A model generated the notes under the pieces. The model was not told the origin of the DNA. It did no database searches and saw nothing but the letters and a program-made list of their open reading frames with translations. Below are positions 1 to 7,373 of a stretch of 64,000 bases of DNA, piece after piece (positions within the stretch are counted from its first letter, which is position 1; every line of letters begins with the position of its first letter). Source of the DNA: Pseudovibrio sp. Alg231-02 (GTDB taxonomy: Bacteria > Pseudomonadota > Alphaproteobacteria > Rhizobiales > Stappiaceae); assembly GCF_900143565.1 (NCBI RefSeq), contig NZ_FREX01000011.1, forward strand, positions 75,066-139,065, given 5' to 3'. The translations under genes were made by a program, and so were the position numbers.

Positions 1-89
1 TAACCAGCCTTTGGGGAGATCCTCAGCAACTCCGCAAGATCAGTTGGCCCATCGCAATGCGACTGGGCCGTCTTTGAGCAACAGCTGCT
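1..89. other. Window-edge non-coding stretch with a hairpin
   Basis: No gene can be assigned in the first 89 bases, which lie just past the stop of the minus-strand exporter. An imperfect hairpin spans 46-69: GGCCCA pairs with TGGGCC, TCGC pairs with GCGA around an AAT loop, and one C is bulged. It could end the exporter transcript, but no T-run follows on the minus strand, so this is only a possibility. The stretch may also contain the edge of a gene lying outside the window. Confidence 0.3.
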
Positions 90-1409
90 TTATAGGCTGC
101 TAGGCCATCGTGTGTGTAGGTCGTCAATCTTGAACTCGTGCACGTGGCTCTTGCCTACTTTGTCGACGCCCTTTGACCAATGAGGATCATTGTCTGGCAG
201 GTCCTCGTGGGAATGTCGCAACTTCTTTGCATCCTTGCTCGGCCACAGCAGCATTGCTGCGAAAACACTGATCCACGCCAATACTGCCATGAAGAGAAAA
301 CTGACCGGAATGCCCAAACGAGCGCCAACCCAGCCAGCCATTGGATAACCAATCAGCCAGCATACATGGCTGAGCGCAAACTGGCTTGCAAACACTGACG
401 GAAGATCTCCACCTCTCGCAGAGCGTCGTAAAACCCGACCAGAGGGTGTTTGTGCCGCGGAATAGCCAAGGCCCATCAGGAACCAGAGCGGAAGCAACTG
501 CGTAAAGCTGCTCAACATAAACCCGAAGCTGAGGCAAACGGCCATGATACTGGCGCCAAGGATCATGACGCTTCTGTCTTTAAAGCGCTCCAGAACTTTA
601 GGAAGGCTGAGCGCTGTAATCATGGAGCCTGCACCAAAACAAGCAAGAGCAATGGCAACATCATCAGCTTGCAGGCCAAACGTGCCTTGTACAATCACCA
701 CCGTATTCACAATCACCATGGACCCGCCAGCCGCGACAGCAAGATAAACAGCAAGCATTCCGCGCAGGCGAGGGGTACTGAGATAGATACGAGTGCCTTG
801 CGTCATGCGCTTGACTGTACGCTGGTTCTCGACAGGTTTGAGCTTTGGCAAGGTGACGGAAACGACAAGTGCTGCAGAGGCGAGGAAACCGATCACCGTA
901 CCACCAAACAGACCATGAAAATTGATTACCAATAGCAAGCCAGCCGCGATCGTCGGGCTGAGCAGGTTCTCAAGATCATAAGCAAGGCGGCTCAAGGACA
1001 GAGCGTTGGTGTAGTCTTTCTCTTCTGGCAATACGTCAGGAATAACCGCTTGAAATGCGGGCGTAAAAGCAGCGGAAGCGGACTGCAGCACAAATATAAG
1101 CAGGTAGATTTGCCAGATCTCAGTCACAAACGGCAGCGCAAGAGCAACCGCTGCACGGATGAGATCCAGCCCCACCAGCACAGCACGTCGCGGCAACCGT
1201 TCAACAAACGCAGCTGCAATCGGGGCCAGCCCAACATAGGCAATCATCTTGATCGCAAAGGCAGTTCCAAGCACTGAACCGGCGTCTTCTCCGGCGATGT
1301 TAAACGCCAGAAGACTCAGGGCGACAGTGGCAAGACCAGTACCAAACAAGGCAATGACTTGAGCAAGAAACAGGTGGCGATAGGTTCGGTTCGCGAGTAC
1401 GGACAGCAC
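90..1409 (-). CDS. MFS exporter with His-rich C-terminal tail (probable metal efflux)
   Basis: This 439-residue inner-membrane protein has about 12 hydrophobic segments and a degenerate MFS loop motif (ERLPRRAVLVG) after the second segment. The start is GTG at 1409, preceded on the minus strand by AAGGAG. The last ~50 residues form a soluble tail with at least six histidines (RHSHED, DPHW, KSHVHEF, LHTRW). His-rich tails of this kind are known in MFS nickel exporters such as NreB. The gene lies 47 bases downstream of a CsoR/RcnR-family repressor, and a G/C-tract operator-like box sits in the gap. That context suggests a metal-inducible exporter. The metal is unknown; nickel, cobalt or copper are all possible. 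A generic drug or siderophore exporter is the alternative. Confidence 0.75.
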   Translation of the reverse strand: MLSVLANRTYRHLFLAQVIALFGTGLATVALSLLAFNIAGEDAGSVLGTAFAIKMIAYVGLAPIAAAFVERLPRRAVLVGLDLIRAAVALALPFVTEIWQIYLLIFVLQSASAAFTPAFQAVIPDVLPEEKDYTNALSLSRLAYDLENLLSPTIAAGLLLVINFHGLFGGTVIGFLASAALVVSVTLPKLKPVENQRTVKRMTQGTRIYLSTPRLRGMLAVYLAVAAGGSMVIVNTVVIVQGTFGLQADDVAIALACFGAGSMITALSLPKVLERFKDRSVMILGASIMAVCLSFGFMLSSFTQLLPLWFLMGLGYSAAQTPSGRVLRRSARGGDLPSVFASQFALSHVCWLIGYPMAGWVGARLGIPVSFLFMAVLAWISVFAAMLLWPSKDAKKLRHSHEDLPDNDPHWSKGVDKVGKSHVHEFKIDDLHTRWPSSL

Positions 1410-1448
1410 GCGGAAACTCCTTTGGCTTCTTGTTTTCTTGAGTTGACT

Positions 1449-1464
1449 ATATCCCCCTAGAGGT
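1449..1464. promoter_or_regulatory. Second G/C-tract operator-like box, upstream of MFS exporter
   Basis: ATATCCCCCTAGAGGTA resembles the left half and centre of the box at 1746-1764, with the shared core ATATCCCCCTAG. It overlaps the stop codon of the repressor gene and lies about 40 bases before the exporter start. It may allow a separate promoter for the exporter. No -10/-35 pair was assigned. Confidence 0.4.
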
Positions 1465-1735
1465 AACGGGAGATTGCTTTGAACTCTTCAATCGTCTGCT
1501 CGGAATTTGCATCCGGATTGTTGACTGTGTCGTCGAGGCAATGATCGAGATGATCGTAGATCAGGGTCTTCTTTGCCTGCATGACAGCTTTCTCAACTGC
1601 ATGAAGTTGCTGAGCTATTTCCACACATGGGCGACCATCCTCGATCATGCTGATAATGGATTTGAGGTGCCCGTCAGCGCGTTTAAGCCTATTAACAATT
1701 CCCGGATGGGACTGGTGTGTGTGCTTTTCAGTCAT
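1457..1735 (-). CDS. CsoR/RcnR-family metal-sensing transcriptional repressor
   Basis: The product is 92 residues, the usual size for this all-alpha family (DUF156), whose members bind DNA as tetramers and release it on metal or formaldehyde sensing. Recognisable family features are the basic first helix (VNRLKRADGHLKSI) and the core QQLHAVEKAV. Putative ligands are Cys37, His62 and Cys66, which align with the C-H-C triad of copper-sensing CsoR better than with the C-H-H pattern of RcnR. The N-terminus adds His5, His7 and His10, a feature more common in Ni/Co sensors. The gene precedes the MFS exporter on the same strand. A CCCCCTAGGGGG palindrome sits just before its start, consistent with autoregulation. 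The inducing metal cannot be fixed from sequence. Confidence 0.85.
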   Translation of the reverse strand: MTEKHTHQSHPGIVNRLKRADGHLKSIISMIEDGRPCVEIAQQLHAVEKAVMQAKKTLIYDHLDHCLDDTVNNPDANSEQTIEEFKAISRYL

Positions 1736-1745
1736 GTTTCACTAT

Positions 1746-1764
1746 TATCCCCCCTAGGGGGATA
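1746..1764. promoter_or_regulatory. CsoR/RcnR-type operator palindrome
   Basis: TTATCCCCCCTAGGGGGATA contains a perfect 12-base palindrome, CCCCCTAGGGGG (1750-1761), flanked by AT. CsoR/RcnR-family repressors are known to recognise G/C-tract inverted repeats of this kind. It lies 10-28 bases upstream of the repressor start on the minus strand, a position suited to blocking its promoter. Confidence 0.6.
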
Positions 1765-1961
1765 TTGCAAGCCGACTGAGTTTAACAAATGTGCAGTTAA
1801 ATCATTTGAATAACCCTTCGTGGTATCGTCCGCGACAAACGGATGGCAGCAGGGTGGCCTGAAGACCTGAGGAAACGAGGGCTTGCTCACCAATGCAGAA
1901 TGCTGAAACTGAGTTTGATTGATGGATATGCACTGCCAACAAGGCGTGCCAGGAGAATGAC

Positions 1962-2924
1962 GTGCCGGATAATTTTGTTTTTGCAGTGGACACGGATGGC
2001 GGTGTTGACGACGCTATCGCACTCATGATGCTCATCGGCTCAGGCAAGAAGATAGACTTCATCACGACTACATTCGGCAATGTCGATCTGGAGCAGGCAA
2101 CAAAGAACATTCTGGACACGCTCGCCATCTGCAATGCAGACATTCCCGTTCATAAAGGCGCCTCTGATCCAATTTCCGGCGAGCGTATTGATGCTGTTTA
2201 TGTTCATGGGCCAGACGGTTTAGGCGGTGTGGAACGCCCTCAGCACCTCCTGAGGCATTCAGGTGAGACAGCACACAATGCTCTCCGGGATGTTCTGCGC
2301 AAAGCTGCGCTGGGTGGGCCAAAGCTTCAGATCTTGACCATTGGACCACTCACAAATCTGGCAGAAGTCTTGCGCGAGGAGCCGGATCTGGTCGAAGGAG
2401 TTGATCGCATCTGGTCTATGGGTGGAACCTGCCACGGACGCGGCAACGTTACTCCCGCAGCTGAGTTCAACATCCTCTGCGACCCGGAAGCGGCAAAAGC
2501 AGTGTTTTCGCAGGCGATCAACACAACGCTCATTCCATGGGAACCGAGCCTCCATGATGCCCTCCCGGGGGATGTGGTCGATGGTATATTTGAACGTTTG
2601 GGGGACACGATACCAGCCAAGTTTGCAGAGCATATGTGTACGTTTATGCGAGAGCGTGGCAAGACGTGGTACCACGAAGACCTTCTCATCCTGCCTGATC
2701 CATTGGCCGCTGCTGCCCTGTTGGACTCTGAGGTCATAGCCCGAACCATTGTTTGCGGCGTACTCGTTGAAACAGGTGGAGAGTTTGCCCGCGGTGCGAC
2801 TATTCTGGATCACGAGGGTAAAACGCAGGCACCCATTATCGGCATCATGGAGCGGGCAGACCGCCCTAAAGTGGAACGTATATTGGAAGGAACACTGGCA
2901 GCGCTTGCCTCGCGCCACCAGTGA
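1962..2924 (+). CDS. Nucleoside hydrolase (IUNH family) with altered active-site His
   Basis: This 320-residue protein belongs to the inosine-uridine preferring nucleoside hydrolase fold, cytosolic enzymes that cleave the N-glycosidic bond of ribonucleosides for salvage. The Asp-rich calcium site is clear at residues 10-17 (DTDGGVDD), and Asp246 in PDPLAAA matches the C-terminal calcium ligand. In most family members that Asp is preceded by an active-site His (HDP); here it is Pro245. Substrate preference may therefore differ from the classical enzymes. The GTG start is preceded by AGGAGA. The gene is alone on its strand and converges on the LysE gene with a 6-base gap. No nucleoside transporter is adjacent, although a BMP-type binding protein lies 2 kb away. 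Confidence 0.85.
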   Translation: MPDNFVFAVDTDGGVDDAIALMMLIGSGKKIDFITTTFGNVDLEQATKNILDTLAICNADIPVHKGASDPISGERIDAVYVHGPDGLGGVERPQHLLRHSGETAHNALRDVLRKAALGGPKLQILTIGPLTNLAEVLREEPDLVEGVDRIWSMGGTCHGRGNVTPAAEFNILCDPEAAKAVFSQAINTTLIPWEPSLHDALPGDVVDGIFERLGDTIPAKFAEHMCTFMRERGKTWYHEDLLILPDPLAAAALLDSEVIARTIVCGVLVETGGEFARGATILDHEGKTQAPIIGIMERADRPKVERILEGTLAALASRHQ

Positions 2925-2930
2925 AAACAA

Positions 2931-3527
2931 TTAGAGAAGCAAGGACCAAACAGTTGCTGCAAGCATCGCGATAGCCATAGCTATTGTGATGCCGCGCATC
3001 AAAACGCCTTCGCCAATCACCTTAAGAATTGAAACCCCAACCATTGCCCACACACTGTGAGAGATCATGCCGCCGATCAAAAAGCCAGTTGTCAGGATCG
3101 CCGCATTCTCATAAAGCCCCATACCATTGGCCGCGAAGAAGCTGGTAAACGCCACCAGGCTCATTGCCCAGGTTTTGGGGCTAAGTGGATGAATGAGCAA
3201 ACCTTCCCAAAATGTCGGCAAGCTAACTTCGCCCTTTGGCTTGATGTTCAACTGCACAATGCGCCAGGCCAGATAGGTCATGTAGGCCATGGAGGTAAAC
3301 TTGAAGGCGTTGACCATCAGCCCCCCGCGCGCCATCAACTGTCCCAGTCCGAAAGCCACACAGAGGTTGAGCAGTAGGCTGCCCAGCTCTGCCGCAATGA
3401 TAACCGGAAAAGCAGTGCGATAACCCGCGCTGGCACCAATCGCCATGAAGGTGAGGTTTCCCGGGCCCGGAGTGCCGGTCATAATGGCTACAAAAATCGC
3501 GAATGCGCTGAGTGTTGCCCAATCCAT
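2931..3527 (-). CDS. LysE/RhtB-family amino acid exporter
   Basis: The 198-residue product has the family length and about five to six membrane segments. It shows the family hallmark TGTPGPGN near residue 17, followed by a small-residue-rich helix. LysE/RhtB proteins export amino acids or related small molecules across the inner membrane. The gene is divergent from a MocR-type regulator, with an inverted repeat in the 82-base gap. This arrangement is common for exporters controlled by MocR/GntR-aminotransferase regulators. The substrate is not predictable from sequence. Confidence 0.85.
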   Translation of the reverse strand: MDWATLSAFAIFVAIMTGTPGPGNLTFMAIGASAGYRTAFPVIIAAELGSLLLNLCVAFGLGQLMARGGLMVNAFKFTSMAYMTYLAWRIVQLNIKPKGEVSLPTFWEGLLIHPLSPKTWAMSLVAFTSFFAANGMGLYENAAILTTGFLIGGMISHSVWAMVGVSILKVIGEGVLMRGITIAMAIAMLAATVWSLLL

Positions 3528-3543
3528 ATTGTTATTCCAGTCA

Positions 3544-3594
3544 ATTGATACAATCTACACGATGTGCTAAATTATTGTATCGATCGTATCTATC
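3544..3594. promoter_or_regulatory. Inverted repeat between LysE and MocR genes (likely MocR operator)
   Basis: ATTGATACAAT (3544-3554) is mirrored by ATTGTATCGAT (3574-3584), matching in 10 of 11 positions on the opposite strand. The centres are 30 bases apart, about three helical turns. A further GTATC follows at 3586-3590. Well-separated ATACAA-like half-sites are the known pattern for MocR regulators such as PdxR and GabR. The gap also holds both promoters. Confidence 0.5.
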
Positions 3595-3609
3595 AATCTC
3601 TTTATTGTT

Positions 3610-5031
3610 ATGAATACAATGTGGAAGCCTGACCCAAACAAGCTCTCAAGCCCAAAATACCTAAGTATTGCAACGGCTTTGGAACAAGACATTCAAACTG
3701 GCCGCCTTGTGGAAGGTGACAAGCTTCCGCCTCAGCGCGAGCTTGCCTATCAGCTCGGCGTAACACTTGGTACAATCACGCGGGCTTATGCCGAGGCTGA
3801 GCGGAAAAAGCTGGTGCGGGGAGAAACGGGCAGGGGTACATTCGTTGCCAAGACCGCCAATGTGCACTCACCGCTGATGCTGATGCCCAACACCGAAGGC
3901 ATTCAGAGCTATGATTTAGCTCGCAATTTGGGCCTCGCTCACCTGAACCCGGATCTGGGGCAAATGCTCAGGGAATTGAGCGATGATCCTCTGGTCAACT
4001 CCCTGAACGAATATGGCCCGTCTGAGGGAACGTTCTATCATAGGGAGATAGGCGCTCAGTTTCTCTCAGAGTTTTATGGCGCTCCGGCAAATGCCAGCCA
4101 GACACTGGTTACATGCGGGGCGCAACACGGCATTCAGATCGCCATGTTGGCTATGTTCAACCGAGGCGATGCCATTGCAGTAGACGAGATGATCTATCCG
4201 CCCATTCTGTCTGTTCTACCGGCTCTGGGCTTGCAAATTGTACCCATCGAAGCTGAACGGGATGAGAAGGGGCATATGGGGTCTATGTCTGCTGAGGCGC
4301 TGGAGGATGCGTGCACCAAACATGATATCCGCGGTGTTTTTCTGATACCGAACGCACAAAATCCGACAACTCATACATTGAGTAACGCCGAGCGCCAGCG
4401 ACTGGCAACTGTGATTGAAAAGCATAACCTCACCGTCATTGAGGACGATCCCTATACGCCCTTCATTTCTTGCAAGCAGAAGAGCTTCTTGGAGCTGGTG
4501 CCCGAGAACACTGTCCTGATTGGCTCCCCGTCCAAAGTCATGTCAGCCGGGTTGCGCACCGGCTACATCCATGTGCCGGGCAATGTCAAAACGGCTTTTG
4601 CCAACGCCATCGGCGAGAGCACATGGATGGCAGCCCCGCTCAATGTAGAGATCGTGTCCAGATGGATTACAGGTGGGGAACTGCAAGAAACACTGCAAAG
4701 AAAACGAGAAGTTCTCAGACAGCGCTACCAGTACATAAAAGAGGTGTTTCCGGAGAACACGCTACAAGGGGGGGAGGAGAAACTCTTCACATGGCTGCAA
4801 CTCCCCCAACAGCAAAGTGCGGAGCTGGTGGCGCAAGCGGCTCTTTTGAGAGGCGTGGAAGTGCTGTCACATCGCAATTTTCAGGCTATGCCGCGCACGG
4901 ACATCAACGCATTGCGGGTCAGCCTGTCAACGATCGCGCATCATAAGCACTTTGAAGAAGCGATATCTCTTCTGAAAGCATCAATCGAACATCTGGAAGA
5001 GATACAAACCCCAAGGCCAATGGTGGGGTAG
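3610..5031 (+). CDS. MocR-type GntR regulator with aminotransferase domain
   Basis: The product is 473 residues, normal for the MocR/PdxR/GabR group. An N-terminal GntR winged helix (about residues 12-80) carries PQRELAYQLGVT and GRGTFVA. It is joined to a fold-type I aminotransferase-like domain that binds PLP rather than catalysing efficiently. The PLP-binding lysine is Lys309 in the motif GSPSKVMSAG, and NAQNPTTH matches the conserved Asn-Pro loop. The divergent LysE exporter and the shared inverted repeat suggest it senses an amino acid or amine and controls that exporter. A second ATG three codons in is equally possible as the start. Confidence 0.88.
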   Translation: MNTMWKPDPNKLSSPKYLSIATALEQDIQTGRLVEGDKLPPQRELAYQLGVTLGTITRAYAEAERKKLVRGETGRGTFVAKTANVHSPLMLMPNTEGIQSYDLARNLGLAHLNPDLGQMLRELSDDPLVNSLNEYGPSEGTFYHREIGAQFLSEFYGAPANASQTLVTCGAQHGIQIAMLAMFNRGDAIAVDEMIYPPILSVLPALGLQIVPIEAERDEKGHMGSMSAEALEDACTKHDIRGVFLIPNAQNPTTHTLSNAERQRLATVIEKHNLTVIEDDPYTPFISCKQKSFLELVPENTVLIGSPSKVMSAGLRTGYIHVPGNVKTAFANAIGESTWMAAPLNVEIVSRWITGGELQETLQRKREVLRQRYQYIKEVFPENTLQGGEEKLFTWLQLPQQQSAELVAQAALLRGVEVLSHRNFQAMPRTDINALRVSLSTIAHHKHFEEAISLLKASIEHLEEIQTPRPMVG

Positions 5032-5036
5032 AGCAT

Positions 5037-5069
5037 AAAAAAGCCCCTGCCTGTGTTCAGGCAGGGGCT
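5037..5069. terminator. Bidirectional terminator between MocR and BMP genes
   Basis: A perfect 12-base stem (5042-5053 with 5058-5069) encloses a TGTT loop. The A-run at 5036-5042 becomes a U-run on the minus strand, so it is a strong terminator for the BMP gene. It can also stop plus-strand transcripts from the MocR gene. Confidence 0.85.
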
Positions 5070-5094
5070 AATATCTGACCATACTAAGCAAATC

Positions 5095-6096
5095 TTAGTA
5101 TGGGCAAGCCATGTCGCTCATGTAGTCATGAACGGTGATTTTGCCGGAAATGATGTCTGCGCGAGCTGCTTCAACAGCTGCTTTCATTTCTTCGCTAACC
5201 AGTGGAGCGTTGTTTTCGTCCATTGCATAGCCAACACCGTCTTCAGCAAGGCCAAGAGACTGGATGCCAGTTGTGAAGTTGCCTTCTTTTGCATCCATGA
5301 ATGCATTTGCAACAGCTACGTCAACGCGCTTAACCATGGAGGTCAGCACTTTGCCTGGAGCCAGGTGGTTCTGGTTGGAGTCAACGCCGATGAACTTCTT
5401 GTCTTCATCAACAGCTGCCTGAAGAACACCAAGGCCGGTACCGCCAGCAGCAGCAAAGATTACGTCTGCGCCTCGTGCGAAGTGAGACTTAGCAAGCTCA
5501 CCGCCTTTAACCGGATCGTTCCATGCAGCTGGAGTAGTACCAGTCATGTTTGCGAAGACTTCACCGTCTTTGTTGGTGGTCAGTGCGCCCTGCTTGTAAC
5601 CACAGGAGAACTTGGAGATCAGCGGAATGTCCATGCCGCCTACAAAGCCAACCTTGCCGGTCTCGGATGCGAGCATTGCCATCATACCAACAAGGTAAGA
5701 ACCTTCCTGCTCTTTAAAGACAACAGAACGTACGTTTGGCAGATCTACAACAGAGTCGATGATAGCAAAGCTGACATCTGGGAATTCTTTAGCAACTTTT
5801 TCAACTGGAGCAGCCTGCGCAAAGCCCATCGCTACGATTGGGTTCATGCCACGACGAGCGAAGTTGCGAAGAGCCTGCTCACGCTGGGAAGCGTTGGAGA
5901 TCTCAAATTCGCGATACTCGATACCGGTCTCAGCCTTGAAAGCCTCAGCACCATTATAGGCAGCTTCGTTGAATGACTTGTCGAACTTGCCGCCCATGTC
6001 AAAGATAACTGCAGGCTTAAAGTCCGCTGCCATAGCAGTTGTGCTCATTGCTGCTGCCAATACTGCAGTTGCAGCGATGGTTTTGATGGATTTCAT
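5095..6096 (-). CDS. BMP-family ABC transporter substrate-binding protein
   Basis: This is a periplasmic binding protein of the basic membrane protein/PnrA-Med group, whose characterised members bind nucleosides. The start is the ATG at 6096, because GGAGG lies seven bases upstream. The longer open frame adds 23 residues without a ribosome site. The 333-residue product begins with a signal peptide (MKSIKTIAATAVLAAAMSTT) cleaved near AMA-A. The domain follows with PAVIFDMGGKFDKSFN, IGVDSNQNHL and a C-terminal segment rich in Glu/Ala. It is transcribed alone, ending at a strong terminator. No permease or ATPase genes are adjacent, so its ABC partner lies elsewhere. The ligand is inferred only from the family. 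Confidence 0.85.
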   Translation of the reverse strand: MKSIKTIAATAVLAAAMSTTAMAADFKPAVIFDMGGKFDKSFNEAAYNGAEAFKAETGIEYREFEISNASQREQALRNFARRGMNPIVAMGFAQAAPVEKVAKEFPDVSFAIIDSVVDLPNVRSVVFKEQEGSYLVGMMAMLASETGKVGFVGGMDIPLISKFSCGYKQGALTTNKDGEVFANMTGTTPAAWNDPVKGGELAKSHFARGADVIFAAAGGTGLGVLQAAVDEDKKFIGVDSNQNHLAPGKVLTSMVKRVDVAVANAFMDAKEGNFTTGIQSLGLAEDGVGYAMDENNAPLVSEEMKAAVEAARADIISGKITVHDYMSDMACPY

Positions 6097-6468
6097 ACCC
6101 ATTCCTCCGTTATATCCCAATGGGAAACCTTTACGTTGCCCTGTCCCCAAGTCTGTCTTCACCACTAAATCCCAACCTGGAGACTCACCTCATTGAGGTG
6201 AACGTCTAAGTGCATAACTTCCCCTGCGTAAGTCCAGCTAAGTGTTAGCTTGTCCTTAATTATGCGCCTATAGGTTGTCCAAAACGATCAGGCATGTTGA
6301 AAACAGTTATGTGTACGGCCTTTAGTTGGACACATGCCGGTGTTAGGATCAAGGTTAAAATGCGAATAAATATATTAGGACTGCAAAAATTTTCAGTTAT
6401 CCGCCAATTTGGCTACTTTTATTCGTTAGAACGATCAAAATTGCTTAGTGAACATGCAGGAGTTTGGG
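6097..6468. other. Divergent intergenic region, BMP and lytic transglycosylase genes
   Basis: This 372-base AT-rich stretch must hold both promoters. A short perfect dyad, TCACCTCATTGAGGTGA, lies at 6185-6201 upstream of the BMP gene and could be an operator. No riboswitch or small gene was recognised. Confidence 0.4.
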
Positions 6469-7314
6469 GTGTTCGAATCATTTATTGACAAGGTTAAGTT
6501 CAAAACCAGAAAAGCCGGGCTATTACTTGGCGCTGGTCTGGTGTTGCTAGGCGTGTCTTCTGCTCAAGCTGCAACCTGTGGCGATACAGGGGCGGGCTTT
6601 GACCGCTGGTTGGCGTCCTATAAAAAGACGCTCCAGTCTCAGGGCATTTCAAAGGCTACTTTGAACAGATCCTTGAATGGCATAACCTATAACCGCAAGG
6701 TGATTGGGTATGACCGGAACCAGAAATCTTTCAAACTCAGCTTCGACGAGTTTTACAAGCTCCGCGTCAACAATGCGCTCATTAATAAGGGCCGCAAGTT
6801 GATGAAAAAGCACGACCGGCTTTTCAATCGCATCGAGAACGAATTTGGCGTTCCGCGTGAGATCATCACCGCCATCTGGGGGCTTGAGACTGGTTATGGT
6901 CGTGGCATAGGCAATATGAGCACCATACGCTCTCTGGCAACGTTGGCTTATGACTGCCGCCGTGCTGATTTCTTCCGCAACGAGCTCTATCATGCGCTGC
7001 TCATCGTCCAGAAGGGCGACTTGAAGCCGAGCGAAATGAAGGGAGCCTGGGCAGGTGAGTTGGGTCAGACCCAATTCCTCGCATCCTCCTACATCAAGTT
7101 CGCGATTGACTACAGCGGCGATGGCAAACGGGATCTGCTGTACAACACCTCAGATACTTTGGCTTCCACCGCGCACTTCCTCATGTCTTACGGCTGGCGG
7201 CCGGGTCAACCTTGGGGACCGGGCACACCTAACTATGAGGTGATCCGCTCCTGGAACCGCGCTGGCGTATATGTCAAAACAATCCAGATCATGGCTGAAA
7301 AACTAAGCAAGTAA
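6469..7314 (+). CDS. Periplasmic lytic murein transglycosylase, MltB type
   Basis: This enzyme cleaves the glycan strands of peptidoglycan in the periplasm. The chosen start is GTG at 6469 because AGGAG (6458-6462) sits six bases before it; the frame is open from a GTG at 6448. The 281-residue product has a signal peptide ending SSAQA-ATCG. The SLT_2 domain follows, with the catalytic Glu140 in IWGLETGYGRG and the downstream motifs GAWAGELGQTQFL and DYSGDGKRDL that mark the MltB subgroup. It is shorter than E. coli MltB and lacks a lipobox, so it is probably soluble. It is a single-gene unit ending at a strong terminator. Proximity to the type III effector locus may be coincidence, although transglycosylases do assist secretion systems. 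Confidence 0.9.
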   Translation: MFESFIDKVKFKTRKAGLLLGAGLVLLGVSSAQAATCGDTGAGFDRWLASYKKTLQSQGISKATLNRSLNGITYNRKVIGYDRNQKSFKLSFDEFYKLRVNNALINKGRKLMKKHDRLFNRIENEFGVPREIITAIWGLETGYGRGIGNMSTIRSLATLAYDCRRADFFRNELYHALLIVQKGDLKPSEMKGAWAGELGQTQFLASSYIKFAIDYSGDGKRDLLYNTSDTLASTAHFLMSYGWRPGQPWGPGTPNYEVIRSWNRAGVYVKTIQIMAEKLSK

Positions 7315-7331
7315 TCCAGCCATAGGGATAC

Positions 7332-7371
7332 AAAAAAAGGCCGCTGAGTTTTTGTCTCAGCGGCCTTTTTT
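7332..7371. terminator. Bidirectional terminator
   Basis: The stem GGCCGCTGAG/CTCAGCGGCC is extended by an A-run on one side and a T-run on the other, with a TTTTTGT loop at 7349-7355. It serves both the transglycosylase gene (plus) and the RhoGAP-protein operon (minus). Confidence 0.9.
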
Positions 7372-7373
7372 GC

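Noticed and set aside
5053-5976. Plus-strand open frame of 307 codons
   Set aside because: It lies exactly antisense to the BMP binding protein, is Cys-rich and low in plausible domains, and starts within a terminator stem.
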